Source: D37C17 sp964551815
GTDB lineage: Bacteria; Fidelibacterota; Marinisomatia; SCGC-AAA003-L08; D37C17
DNA length: 23,856 nt
Direction of reading: 5' to 3'
Assembly: GCA_964551815.1 (NCBI GenBank)
Contig: CAZKEL010000040.1
Location: 1 to 23,856, forward strand
Numbering within the stretch: position 1 is the first letter of the stretch; each line of letters begins with the position of its first letter. Position numbers and translations under genes: made by a program. The notes under the pieces were generated by a model, which was not told where the DNA came from, did no database searches, and saw only the letters and a program-made list of their open reading frames with translations. Shown here in pieces: positions 16,051 through 23,819 of the stretch.

Positions 16051-17576
16051 TAATCTTCAAGTATAACTGTAGTACCACCGCGCCTTCTGTCAGAAAAAGC
16101 GAAGTCCCGGGTTACTGCATTCACTCCCCCAAAAAAGAGATTTTTATCAGAAAATTTCTGAAAAATAATTTCATCGGGTATAGTAGTTGTATTTGTTACA
16201 CCCGGCTCACAATAGAGCGTCCCTGATTCATAATGTATTCGTGGAGCTTCTATAGATTCAGCTAAGGATTGGTTCTTGCAAAAATAATTTATAATGACTT
16301 GCACAATAGCAGATCGAATACGGTTGCTCCCTCCGCTGCCTATAACCATTTCAGGTTTATCTCCCTGCATGATTAAAGTTGGGGACATCATAGTAGGGAG
16401 TCGCCGCGGGGTAGTCCAATTATGAAATCCCTGAGGATTAAGATCTTCTTCACCCAACATATTATTCAGCATAATCCCTGTATTTGGAATAACATATCCT
16501 GAACCTTCTCCATTTGAAGTGGTAACCGAGGCACAATTTCCTTCTTTATCCATTACACTTACATGAGTCGTGCACCCTCTACCGGAGCTTATTGAAAATG
16601 TTGCAGGATTACTCCACCAATAATTCAGAGTAGTTTTATATTTGTTAACCACATCCTCCTCTAAGAGCCGATTAAACATTTCAGGTGCATTGGCATCATT
16701 ACATATTTCATGCCGAGCTGTGTTGGTAACTGCCATGGCCTGTAATAATTGGGAGAGGGAAGAATGTGCTGCATTTCCATCCTCTATTAATTTTAGCAAG
16801 AATATTATAAGACTCCCACCTGCAGAGGGTGGAGGGTTTGTATAAACCCGGTAGTCAAGAAAATCGGTAAAAATGGGTTTTCTTTTTTCAACGCTGTAAT
16901 CCTTCATGGACTTATTATCTATCAAGCCACCCTCCCTTAATAGGGTAGTAATTTGGTCTGCCACATCTCCTCTGTAAAAAAACTCTATCCCTTCGTCTAT
17001 AACCCTTTCTAAAAAAGTGGCAAAGTCTGGATTATTAAAGGTTTGTCCCTCTTTCAGGATAACATTGTTTCTGCATAGTAGTCTCCTTCCCTCAATGGTA
17101 TGAGTAAAAATGGGTTCTAATATTTTAAATATGAAGGCTTGCTCCCGATTCATTCTACAGCCGTTTTTTGCCAGAGCTATGGCTGGTTGTAAGATTATGG
17201 AGAGTGGGAGTTTTCCCAAATCTGAGTGTACTTTTATAAGTCCCGCAAGGGTACCGGGCACTGCAACAGAGCCCTTACCTATATGGAAAAACTGTTTAGA
17301 GCTGCCAAAATTGATCTCCGCTTTAAAAAACTCCAATTTTTCCGTGGTTGATTGATACGGCGTATTCACGAAAAAGTCATAGACTATGGGCTTGGAGTGC
17401 GGTGTCTTTACCATCATAGCACCGCCCCCTGCAGGACCAGTGAGAGCAAATTCTGAAACCATGGAGGTAAAAACAGCAGATACTGCTGCATCAAAGGCAT
17501 TGCCTCCCTCCTCCATCATGGTGGCGGCTGCCTGCGTCGCTTCCATTGAGCCGGTGGAAATGAGCGTTTTATTCAC
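16050..17576 (-). CDS. Gamma-glutamyltranspeptidase-family N-terminal nucleophile hydrolase
   Basis: 508 residues. The N-terminus (GGNAFDAAVSAVFTSMV, TGPAGGGAMMV) and GKGSVAVPGTLAGL are clear GGT features. T336 in GRGCTTHVSV is at the position where the proenzyme is self-cleaved and becomes the catalytic Thr. NTGIMLNNM, TMMSPTLI and GSGGSNRI follow in GGT order. Compared with E. coli GGT as I recall it, the substrate-carboxylate Arg of DFREMAP is replaced (DFFVNTP, F69) and the Ser-Ser pair before MSPT is replaced by Thr-Met, so gamma-glutamyl specificity is doubtful. The GTG start gives no signal peptide; the reading frame is open to 17636 or so but offers no better start. It lies 26 bases after the pyroglutamyl-peptidase-like gene and overlaps patatin by one base. 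Length is below the usual 560-580, mainly through a shorter N-terminus. Confidence 0.9.
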   Translation of the reverse strand: MNKTLISTGSMEATQAAATMMEEGGNAFDAAVSAVFTSMVSEFALTGPAGGGAMMVKTPHSKPIVYDFFVNTPYQSTTEKLEFFKAEINFGSSKQFFHIGKGSVAVPGTLAGLIKVHSDLGKLPLSIILQPAIALAKNGCRMNREQAFIFKILEPIFTHTIEGRRLLCRNNVILKEGQTFNNPDFATFLERVIDEGIEFFYRGDVADQITTLLREGGLIDNKSMKDYSVEKRKPIFTDFLDYRVYTNPPPSAGGSLIIFLLKLIEDGNAAHSSLSQLLQAMAVTNTARHEICNDANAPEMFNRLLEEDVVNKYKTTLNYWWSNPATFSISSGRGCTTHVSVMDKEGNCASVTTSNGEGSGYVIPNTGIMLNNMLGEEDLNPQGFHNWTTPRRLPTMMSPTLIMQGDKPEMVIGSGGSNRIRSAIVQVIINYFCKNQSLAESIEAPRIHYESGTLYCEPGVTNTTTIPDEIIFQKFSDKNLFFGGVNAVTRDFAFSDRRRGGTTVILED

Positions 17577-17602
17577 CAGAAGACTACTTGTAGCAGGAAT
17601 GT

Positions 17603-18991
17603 TTAATTCAGAATAAGATTCACTATGGCAATGATATCCAAAATGTTTAAAATACCATTACCATCTAAATCAGCAGCAGTAGATTGGGATGGAGTAAATT
17701 CATCATTACCTAAAATTACATTAGCCAGTGCTACCACATCAAGAATGTTTACTGCACCGTCACTATTACAATCTCCCGAGAGAACCATAAATTGGTCAAT
17801 ATACTCTATTAAGGTTCTGATGGAGATTTCAGCAGCCAGTCTTGCGGAATCCCAATCAATTTGTGCGCCAACATGTATATGCCCACTGGCAAAACAGGGT
17901 ATTTCAGAATTATCATCATGGTCTTCTTTATACCAGCTGCCATGGTAACCGGCAAATTCGGATAAAAACATTCCTGCGTTGGTATTGTCTAAGTAGGCGT
18001 CTAAACCCAATCCCGATCTTTCAATTTCTGCAATTATCTCCTCAACAGGCAAACTGGTATAGCGTACATGGTAATTGTTGACTGAATTGTCCGGAGGATT
18101 GGGAGTTGGTAATAATGGCGTGGTATAATCATCTACCCAGTTGGTACGGTTTACTACTCTGTTTTCCAGCTCCCAACTATGGTCGTTATACCCTCTGCTG
18201 AAAGTGATTATCCCCACGGGATTTATGGCTTCAATAATAGGCCAGAAATCTTGTGAAAAATCCTGATAATCTACTTCAAGATCACCATAGCCCTGGCCAC
18301 AGTTATTACAATCAGCGGGATTAAATTCAGGGAAGAAAGAAACCACATCATAACCGGAGTTTTCCCAGTTCTCACCCTGCCAGCCTGCCGGATTTAGCTC
18401 TTCGCTTTGACTGAAATGACGCACCATTTCATTGGTGGGGGGCCAATAGCCTGTCACCATTATTTTAGGACGCTCCCGGGTACTTTTAATTGAAGGAATC
18501 ACAGGGTATTTGATGACTACCTCAGCAGGGTCATTATCAGACAGGAAATTCCCAAATGTAAAGCTGCCTTCAAATTCTGAATTTACCGGTTCGTTATACT
18601 CCAGGGTAATTCTATTCCCGGCGAAGCGACCACTTATAAAGTGATTGTTTTGTTTTGAAGGGTAAGGTCCGGAATATGCATTTTCACCCCAGAGAATAAA
18701 AAGATTGGCTCCATTGGGAACATTCCAATTATTAATGGACACATACCCCTTTTTGAAAGTTGTAAAGTTAATGGTAAGACTCCAGATTTTTTTATCAGGG
18801 AAAACCGTTAAGTCGGCATAATTCATAAACTCAACGAAGTTGTTCATTTCACCTTCCTCCAAATTAAAGGAAGATATCTTTGCGCCATTCTGTTCTAAAC
18901 TGTAGGGGAGAATAAAAGGTGCTACCTGTGAATAATGAAAATTTAGTAATGAAAATTGAATAAAAATTATATACAAAAATAATTGGTTCAT
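17603..18991 (-). CDS. Secreted pyroglutamyl-peptidase-like (C15) protein with dockerin-like C-terminus
   Basis: 462 residues, signal peptide at about 1-21. Residues 22-160 form a beta-rich domain (NGANLFILWG, GNRITLEYNEP) like the N-terminal jelly roll of lysyl endopeptidase-type secreted proteins. Residues about 174-400 follow the pyrrolidone-carboxylate peptidase plan: KIMVTGYWPP, then WELENRVVN (E276 at the catalytic Glu position), TSLPVEEI, NAGMFLSEFAGYHG and SGHIHVG (H373 at the catalytic His). The catalytic Cys position is S344 (codon TCC). Residues 406-462 are a dockerin-like pair of EF-hand loops (GDCNSDGAVN and ADLDGNGILN). The Cys-to-Ser change argues against ordinary thiol-peptidase activity; it may be a serine variant or a non-catalytic binder. 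The ATG follows the esterase stop codon directly, with GGAGG 5 nt upstream. Confidence 0.8.
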   Translation of the reverse strand: MNQLFLYIIFIQFSLLNFHYSQVAPFILPYSLEQNGAKISSFNLEEGEMNNFVEFMNYADLTVFPDKKIWSLTINFTTFKKGYVSINNWNVPNGANLFILWGENAYSGPYPSKQNNHFISGRFAGNRITLEYNEPVNSEFEGSFTFGNFLSDNDPAEVVIKYPVIPSIKSTRERPKIMVTGYWPPTNEMVRHFSQSEELNPAGWQGENWENSGYDVVSFFPEFNPADCNNCGQGYGDLEVDYQDFSQDFWPIIEAINPVGIITFSRGYNDHSWELENRVVNRTNWVDDYTTPLLPTPNPPDNSVNNYHVRYTSLPVEEIIAEIERSGLGLDAYLDNTNAGMFLSEFAGYHGSWYKEDHDDNSEIPCFASGHIHVGAQIDWDSARLAAEISIRTLIEYIDQFMVLSGDCNSDGAVNILDVVALANVILGNDEFTPSQSTAADLDGNGILNILDIIAIVNLILN

Positions 18992-20137
18992 CTACTCCTC
19001 CAGGATACTATTGACAACTAAAATAATATCCATAATATTCACATTTCCGTCATAGTTTATATCGTGGCATTCGCTGCATGTATGATTAAGGATACATTGG
19101 GTAAAATCAACCAGATCCAGGACATTAATCAAGTTATCTCCATTCACATCCCCCACGATACCACAATCAGAGTCAGAGTCTAACTGCTGATATAAAAAAG
19201 AAAAGCTTTGCTCTAAAATACCCTCCCAAAATTCAGTAGGACCACCAAACCAGTTACCATTTACCGTTCCCCAGTATTCATGTAATTCCCCTTCCTCAAC
19301 TTGGAGTTCGCTGGATAACTCCAGAGATTGTAACTTTTCATAAATCAGGTTTGACCCATAAACCATTGGGAGTGCGATGTCCATCAGTGGAAATCCTGAG
19401 TTGATGGGAACCACCGGATCAATACTCCCATGGAACATAAGGGTCGGGACAGCATCTTCAGGGTCTATCCAATCCAGATCGCCTATGGCTCCCCAGCAAC
19501 TAATGATAGCTTTTGGTTTACCACTATGGTCAAATGGATTCCCTTCACAATCTATACATCCCAGATCGGGGTCCTGCCAATTCCCGTAGGTGGATTCAGG
19601 GCGTTCATCGTTCTGTGAAAAGGCAAGGTGAAGCGCAATGAACGAACCTGCGCTGCTGCCCCACATAAAAATATTTTCAGGATCAATCCTAAATTCATGA
19701 GAGTATTCTTTCAAAAACCGAATGGCTGCAGACCCATCCTGAATTCCTCTGTACACTGCCCGCTCACCACTATAACTGCTCAAGATATTGAGTCCCAATC
19801 GGTAGTTCAAACTAACTGCAACATATCCTCTTTTGGCTGCGGTTGTGGAAAGAGCTACCATATCGTCCAATTCATTGTGTCCTGAGAAAAAAGCACCGGT
19901 ATGTAAAAATATTATCACAGGTCTATTATCGAGAGTATCCCCTGCAGGTTCATAAATATCCATATCTAAATCTACATCGTAGGTATTCCATTCAAATAGG
20001 AATATAAACGGCAGATCAGGGGCATTACCATAGATAACATCTTCTGTCTTGGTAACCGAATCAAAAACTTCATCAATATAGCGGTTTTCTGCAAATAGAG
20101 AACCCCAGACGAATATAAGTAAAAGAGTATTCTTCAA
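18992..20137 (-). CDS. Secreted alpha/beta-hydrolase (carboxylesterase type) with dockerin-like C-terminus
   Basis: 381 residues, signal peptide MKNTLLLIFVWGSLFA. The alpha/beta-hydrolase core has HTGAFFSG (79-86, an HGG-type oxyanion loop with Thr at the second position), nucleophile S162 in GSSAG, D240 in HGSIDPVVP and H286 in GELHEYWG, a complete triad. It resembles secreted esterase/lipase or feruloyl-esterase-like families; the substrate is unknown. The C-terminus (330-380) has two EF-hand-type repeats, GDVNGDNLINVLD and DINYDGNVNIMD, a dockerin-like pair. The start codon is TTG, chosen because it opens a good signal peptide; no ATG in frame lies upstream. First gene of the operon running to the patatin gene; its stop codon TAG is followed at once by the next ATG. 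Confidence 0.9.
   Translation of the reverse strand: MKNTLLLIFVWGSLFAENRYIDEVFDSVTKTEDVIYGNAPDLPFIFLFEWNTYDVDLDMDIYEPAGDTLDNRPVIIFLHTGAFFSGHNELDDMVALSTTAAKRGYVAVSLNYRLGLNILSSYSGERAVYRGIQDGSAAIRFLKEYSHEFRIDPENIFMWGSSAGSFIALHLAFSQNDERPESTYGNWQDPDLGCIDCEGNPFDHSGKPKAIISCWGAIGDLDWIDPEDAVPTLMFHGSIDPVVPINSGFPLMDIALPMVYGSNLIYEKLQSLELSSELQVEEGELHEYWGTVNGNWFGGPTEFWEGILEQSFSFLYQQLDSDSDCGIVGDVNGDNLINVLDLVDFTQCILNHTCSECHDINYDGNVNIMDIILVVNSILEE
18997..19001 (-). promoter_or_regulatory. Ribosome binding site GGAGG for the C15-like gene
   Basis: GGAGG lies 5 nt before the ATG at 18991, inside the end of the esterase gene, and supports coupled translation. Confidence 0.75.
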
Positions 20138-20141
20138 ATTC

Positions 20142-20170
20142 TAAATATGATATTCAATTTCAATTGTCAA
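20142..20170 (-). promoter_or_regulatory. Candidate promoter of the esterase operon
   Basis: On the minus strand TTGACA (20170-20165), 17-nt spacer, TATTTA (20147-20142). It lies only 4 nt before the TTG start, which would make the message nearly leaderless. An alternative -10 TATAAT (20175-20170) with a weaker -35 is nearby, so the exact promoter is undecided. Confidence 0.3.
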
Positions 20171-20212
20171 TTATAATATTATCTGGGGAATTGCAATGTG
20201 ATAGCAAACATG

Positions 20213-20443
20213 CTATATTACTCTGAATACAATGATGCCAATCATGACAACAATAGAGGATATAATTAATGCTGCCCCATTATTACCCGCTTTAATTTCA
20301 GACCATTGATTAATATTTGGTGTGAGTTTATCAAAAACAGTTAATGCTATGCCAATTCCCAATGAAAATCCAATTGATGCAGAAATTGCCCAGCCAATTG
20401 CCCGTAGATATTCTGTTAATTGTACACTTAAATCTAGTCCCAT
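20213..20443 (-). CDS. Small DUF350-family inner-membrane protein
   Basis: 76 residues with two membrane segments (about 16-36 and 57-75). The loop between carries T41 P42, E49, G53 N54 and A57-A58, which is the conserved TP...E...GN.AA pattern of DUF350 (UPF0719/YjfL). YjfL has two such units; this protein has one. Function is unknown. It follows msrA on the same strand after 21 bases and has an AAGGAT-type Shine-Dalgarno, so cotranscription is likely. An ATAGCA/TGCTAT 6-bp stem overlaps the stop codon. Confidence 0.7.
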   Translation of the reverse strand: MGLDLSVQLTEYLRAIGWAISASIGFSLGIGIALTVFDKLTPNINQWSEIKAGNNGAALIISSIVVMIGIIVFRVI

Positions 20444-20464
20444 AATTATCCTTTCCTATAACAT

Positions 20465-21061
20465 TTATTTATTTTTTAACTTCTCTAATTTAGGCTTTAT
20501 TACCAATTGACAATAAGGAGCATTTGGATTATTTTTATAATAATCCTGATGGTAGTTTTCGGCGGCATAGTAGTCTCCCAAGGGTGAAATTTCCGTCACA
20601 ATGGGATTGGGATAATATTGGCTGCTATCCATTGTGGATTTTGATTCTTCAGCTATTTTTTTCTGCAATTCAGAGTGATAAAAAATAGCAGAACGGTACT
20701 GAGTACCTACATCTGCACCCTGACGGTTTAGAGTGGTAGGGTCATGCCCTCTCCAAAATATTTTTAACAGAGAATCAAAAGAAATGACTCCTGCATCATA
20801 GTCAATGCGAATCACTTCTGCGTGACCCGTTTTCCCACTACAGACCTGTTCGTAGGATGGATTTTTGGTAGAACCACCGGTATAACCTGCTTCTACAGCA
20901 CGTACTCCCTCTGTTTGTTCAAATACTGCTTCAACGCACCAGAAACACCCGGCTCCAAAGGTAGCCTGCTCAATGCTGCTTTTGTTTGTATTTTCCAAAG
21001 ATCCTCCCATAATTAATCCACTACAGTTAAAAATTAATATAATCCTGATGTACCAATTCAT
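20465..21061 (-). CDS. msrA: Peptide methionine sulfoxide reductase MsrA
   Basis: 198 residues. The family motif is GAGCFWCVEA, with catalytic C39 and a second Cys at 42. Other family features are HDPTT (106-110), GTQYRS (119-124), NYHQDY (169-174) and the C-terminal APYCQLVIKPK with C184 (possible resolving Cys). It reduces the S epimer of methionine sulfoxide with thioredoxin, repairing oxidised proteins. A hydrophobic N-terminus (MNWYIRIILIFNC) precedes the catalytic domain and suggests export or membrane anchoring; the Cys13 context is not a good lipobox. Divergent from the metalloprotease gene; the intergenic region has a hairpin just upstream of the start. Confidence 0.94.
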   Translation of the reverse strand: MNWYIRIILIFNCSGLIMGGSLENTNKSSIEQATFGAGCFWCVEAVFEQTEGVRAVEAGYTGGSTKNPSYEQVCSGKTGHAEVIRIDYDAGVISFDSLLKIFWRGHDPTTLNRQGADVGTQYRSAIFYHSELQKKIAEESKSTMDSSQYYPNPIVTEISPLGDYYAAENYHQDYYKNNPNAPYCQLVIKPKLEKLKNK

Positions 21062-21069
21062 AGTCCTAT

Positions 21070-21087
21070 AATTTCCCTCAGGAAATT
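21070..21087 (-). promoter_or_regulatory. Hairpin in the msrA leader
   Basis: AATTTCC pairs with GGAAATT around a 4-nt loop, 8 nt upstream of the msrA start. On the minus strand it contains a GAGGG that could be part of the ribosome binding region, so it might affect translation. Weak evidence, one short stem. Confidence 0.25.
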
Positions 21088-21146
21088 CCTGTAATTTGTA
21101 GTAATTTAAGGATGTCTCGAGACTGTTACCAATTACTTATTACAGG
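21088..21146. promoter_or_regulatory. Inverted repeat in the msrA/metalloprotease divergent gap
   Basis: CCTGTAAT (21088-21095) and ATTACAGG (21139-21146) are exact inverted copies 43 nt apart, overlapping the Shine-Dalgarno of the plus-strand gene. They could be operator half-sites, but there is no independent support. Confidence 0.25.
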
Positions 21147-21154
21147 AGATTTTA

Positions 21155-22271
21155 ATGAAACTTATTACCTTATTTTTGATAGCATCCCTGTCCTATTCCA
21201 TAGAGACAGACATAAAATATTGTGGATATGATGAAGCAATAGAACATATTGAATCTGTGAAGCCCGGCATCAAAGCATCTTCAGATTTTATCTATGAACT
21301 GGCACAACGCCATGCTGTAGAACAACCACAAAGAGATATTGTTTATGAGATACCGGTAGTATTTCATATCGTATATAATAATGATGCACAAAACTTACCG
21401 GACTATGTCATTGAATCACAAATTGACGTATTAAATGAAGATTTCAGGCGAATGAATGCAAATGCAGATGAAACCCGACCTGAATTTATCCCTGTTGCTG
21501 CAGATGTAGAAATTGAGTTTGTTCTGGCTTCTCATGACCCCGCCGGTAATCCCTCAAATGGTATCACCCGAACCTATACTTCTCAATCCGGTTTCCCCTA
21601 TATTGATTTTACAGATATATTCACCGGTAACATCACTTTGGATAATGTAAAGAAGTCCTCTGAGGGCGGTGTGGATGCCTGGGACACCAGTCGCTATTTG
21701 AATATTTGGGTCTGTAATATTGAAGAAAGCTTCCTGGGGCAGGTTCTGGGTTTTGCCTACCCCCCTACCAACGTAAATGAAGTTATGCAAAATGTAGATT
21801 TAGATTCTGTCCCTGACTGGCCCACNNNNNNNNNNNNNNNNNNNNNNNNNNNNNNNNNNNNNNNNNNNNNNNNNNNNNNNNNNNNNNNNNNNNNNNNNNN
21901 NNNNNNNNNNNNNNNNNNNNNNNNNAAATTCCTGCACTGACTCTCCTGTGAATTACCCTGATATGGTAGAGAATTATATGGACTATAGTGATGACGGCTG
22001 CATGAATATGTTTAGCACTAACCAGAGTATTGTCATGCGGGCCATTTTAGAATTAGCCCGCCTGGGACTTATAGAAGGTCAGGATGGCAATGAGGACTGC
22101 AATCTTGCAGGGGATATGAACACTGACGGAATTCTAAATATTCAGGATATCATTTTATTGGTGAATACTGCCTTGGGTATCCCCTCCGAAAGTAATTGTG
22201 CAGATATGAATAATGACGGTTCTATAAATATTCAGGATATAATACTATTGGTGAATGAAGTATTAGCCTAA
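21155..22271 (+). CDS. Secreted M43 (pappalysin/cytophagalysin-type) metalloprotease with dockerin, interrupted by scaffold gap
   Basis: Before the gap: signal peptide (about 1-15), then IPVVFHIVYN (66-75), QIDVLNEDFRRMN, EIEFVLASHDPAGNP and YLNIWVCNIE (181-190) in M43 order. After the gap: NYPDMVENYMDYSDDGCMNMF, the C-terminal M43 zinc-metzincin signature with the Met-turn region, then a dockerin-like pair with DMNTDGILN and DMNNDGSIN. The expected HExxHxxGxxH zinc motif falls in the 100-N run, and the frames before and after differ by one as numbered, because the N-count is arbitrary. It is therefore one gene, not two. AGGAG lies 6 nt before the ATG. It is a secreted protease, activity expected if the missing segment is intact. 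Divergent from msrA; the caspase-like gene follows after 69 bases. Confidence 0.88.
21826..21925. other. Scaffold gap of 100 N
   Basis: Exactly 100 N, the conventional size for a gap of unknown length. It interrupts the M43 gene; the true missing stretch should hold the zinc-binding HExxH motif and is probably longer than 100 bases. Confidence 0.98.
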
Positions 22272-22340
22272 AATATATTATATTGTTTTTAATTCCCATA
22301 TTTAAGTCATATTTCTTAAAAATTAAATTCAATACCTAAC

Positions 22341-23819
22341 TTGAAAAATTATTTTCTTTTACCATTCTTAATTTCGGTATGGTGTATATCTTTTCTTACC
22401 CCCCAATCCACTAATTATTATGAAAATAGTCATGCTGTAGTTATTGGAATAAATAATTATCAATCTGAAAATATTAATGATTTGGGCTATGCTGTAGAGG
22501 ATGCCAAAAGTATAGCTGAGCTTCTTAAATCAAAATTTAATTTTCCTGAAGACAATGTACACCTCATTTTAGATGAGAATGCTACTAGAGATTACATAAA
22601 AGATAAATTATATACCATAGTAATGAATGCAAATGAGAATGATCGTATTATTGTATTTTATGCAGGTCATGGTGAAACAATCAAAATAAAGTCCGGGGGT
22701 GAAATTGGTTATTTAATTCCTGTTGATGGTAATCCAGATAATTTATATGTCACTGGAATTTCAATGAGAGATTTTAAGGAAATATCTGAAATTACCTCTG
22801 CAAAACATGTGCTGTATATGATTGATGCATGCTATGGAGGTTTAATGGCTTTAGGCACAAGAAGTCTAAAAAAAACAGATTTTGATGATGATGAAAAATA
22901 TATAATTAAAGTGACAAATGAATCTGCCCGGCAAATCATAACAGCCGGTGGGAAAGGTGACAAATCACAGGAACGAGCAATATGGGGACATAGTGCATTT
23001 ACTAAAGAGTTACTAACCGGAATGAATGATGGGTTAGCTGACTTAGACCAGGATGGATATATCACAGCAGATGAATTGGGGTCCTTCTTAAGTAAAAAAG
23101 TCTATATAACATCAGAAGAAAGTCAAACCCCCATTAAAGGTAGATATGGTAGCGGTGAGGGTGAAATGGTGTTTGTGAACCCGGCCTATATTGAAGATAA
23201 AGTGGAGGAGAAAGTAGAGGAAGTTATCACAAATTCTCAGATGAACATTATTGACAATTCACAGGTTGAAAGAAGTTTTTCAGAATTACAAAACACACTT
23301 AATTTAATGGTAAATAGAATACAGGACAGAGGCGAATCAATTTCTACTTTTGATGGTCATGAAGAATATTTGGATTCTAATTTTGTGGATCAATGGAATG
23401 ATGGTGCAACAATATCAAATTCAATATTTAGAAAAATTTACCAATTTTATATCGACTACAAGAATCTACGGTTATCATATTCCCTTGATGGAACAATTGA
23501 TGCTAATAGAGTTTCTGGGTTTATTTTGGGTCCCAAATTTACATTAAGCCAATTAATGCCGATATCCATAAAAATTGAATATTTACCAAGCTACAGCTTC
23601 GCTACAAAGGAAGTATTTCAATCATTATTTGTAAAACGTCATCCATGGGGACAGAAAAAGCAGGCTATTATTTTTGAATACCATGATAATATTTCTTCGA
23701 ATGATAATTGGTTGAGATATGGAGGGTTTAATATCTTATCCACTATCCATTATGGTAAAGACTATAAAGATTATTTTAGGAATAAAGGATTCAAATTAAA
23801 ACAGGTTCTTCACACTTAA
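22341..23819 (+). CDS. Secreted caspase-like (C14) protease with EF-hand and unknown C-terminal domain
   Basis: 492 residues. TTG start chosen because it opens a signal peptide (MKNYFLLPFLISVWC). The p20-like domain, residues 31-170, holds AVVIGINNY, catalytic H110 in YAGHGE and catalytic C164 in DACYGG, the standard caspase/metacaspase dyad. Residues 234-245 are a canonical EF-hand loop (DLDQDGYITADE) after the helix GMNDGLA, often present in bacterial C14 proteins. A probable coiled coil (about 283-330) follows, then about 130 residues of alternating beta-like sequence that I do not recognise, perhaps an outer-membrane-associated domain. Activity is expected to be Ca2+-influenced endopeptidase; target unknown. 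It lies 69 bases after the metalloprotease gene on the same strand and the two may be cotranscribed. The last 37 bases of the window show nothing recognisable. Confidence 0.87.
   Translation: MKNYFLLPFLISVWCISFLTPQSTNYYENSHAVVIGINNYQSENINDLGYAVEDAKSIAELLKSKFNFPEDNVHLILDENATRDYIKDKLYTIVMNANENDRIIVFYAGHGETIKIKSGGEIGYLIPVDGNPDNLYVTGISMRDFKEISEITSAKHVLYMIDACYGGLMALGTRSLKKTDFDDDEKYIIKVTNESARQIITAGGKGDKSQERAIWGHSAFTKELLTGMNDGLADLDQDGYITADELGSFLSKKVYITSEESQTPIKGRYGSGEGEMVFVNPAYIEDKVEEKVEEVITNSQMNIIDNSQVERSFSELQNTLNLMVNRIQDRGESISTFDGHEEYLDSNFVDQWNDGATISNSIFRKIYQFYIDYKNLRLSYSLDGTIDANRVSGFILGPKFTLSQLMPISIKIEYLPSYSFATKEVFQSLFVKRHPWGQKKQAIIFEYHDNISSNDNWLRYGGFNILSTIHYGKDYKDYFRNKGFKLKQVLHT

Noticed and set aside
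16050..18991. A working gamma-glutamyl cycle made of GGT and pyroglutamyl peptidase
   Set aside because: Attractive by adjacency, but the peptidase-like protein has Ser instead of the catalytic Cys and the GGT-family protein lacks substrate-binding residues, so the pairing does not support that pathway.
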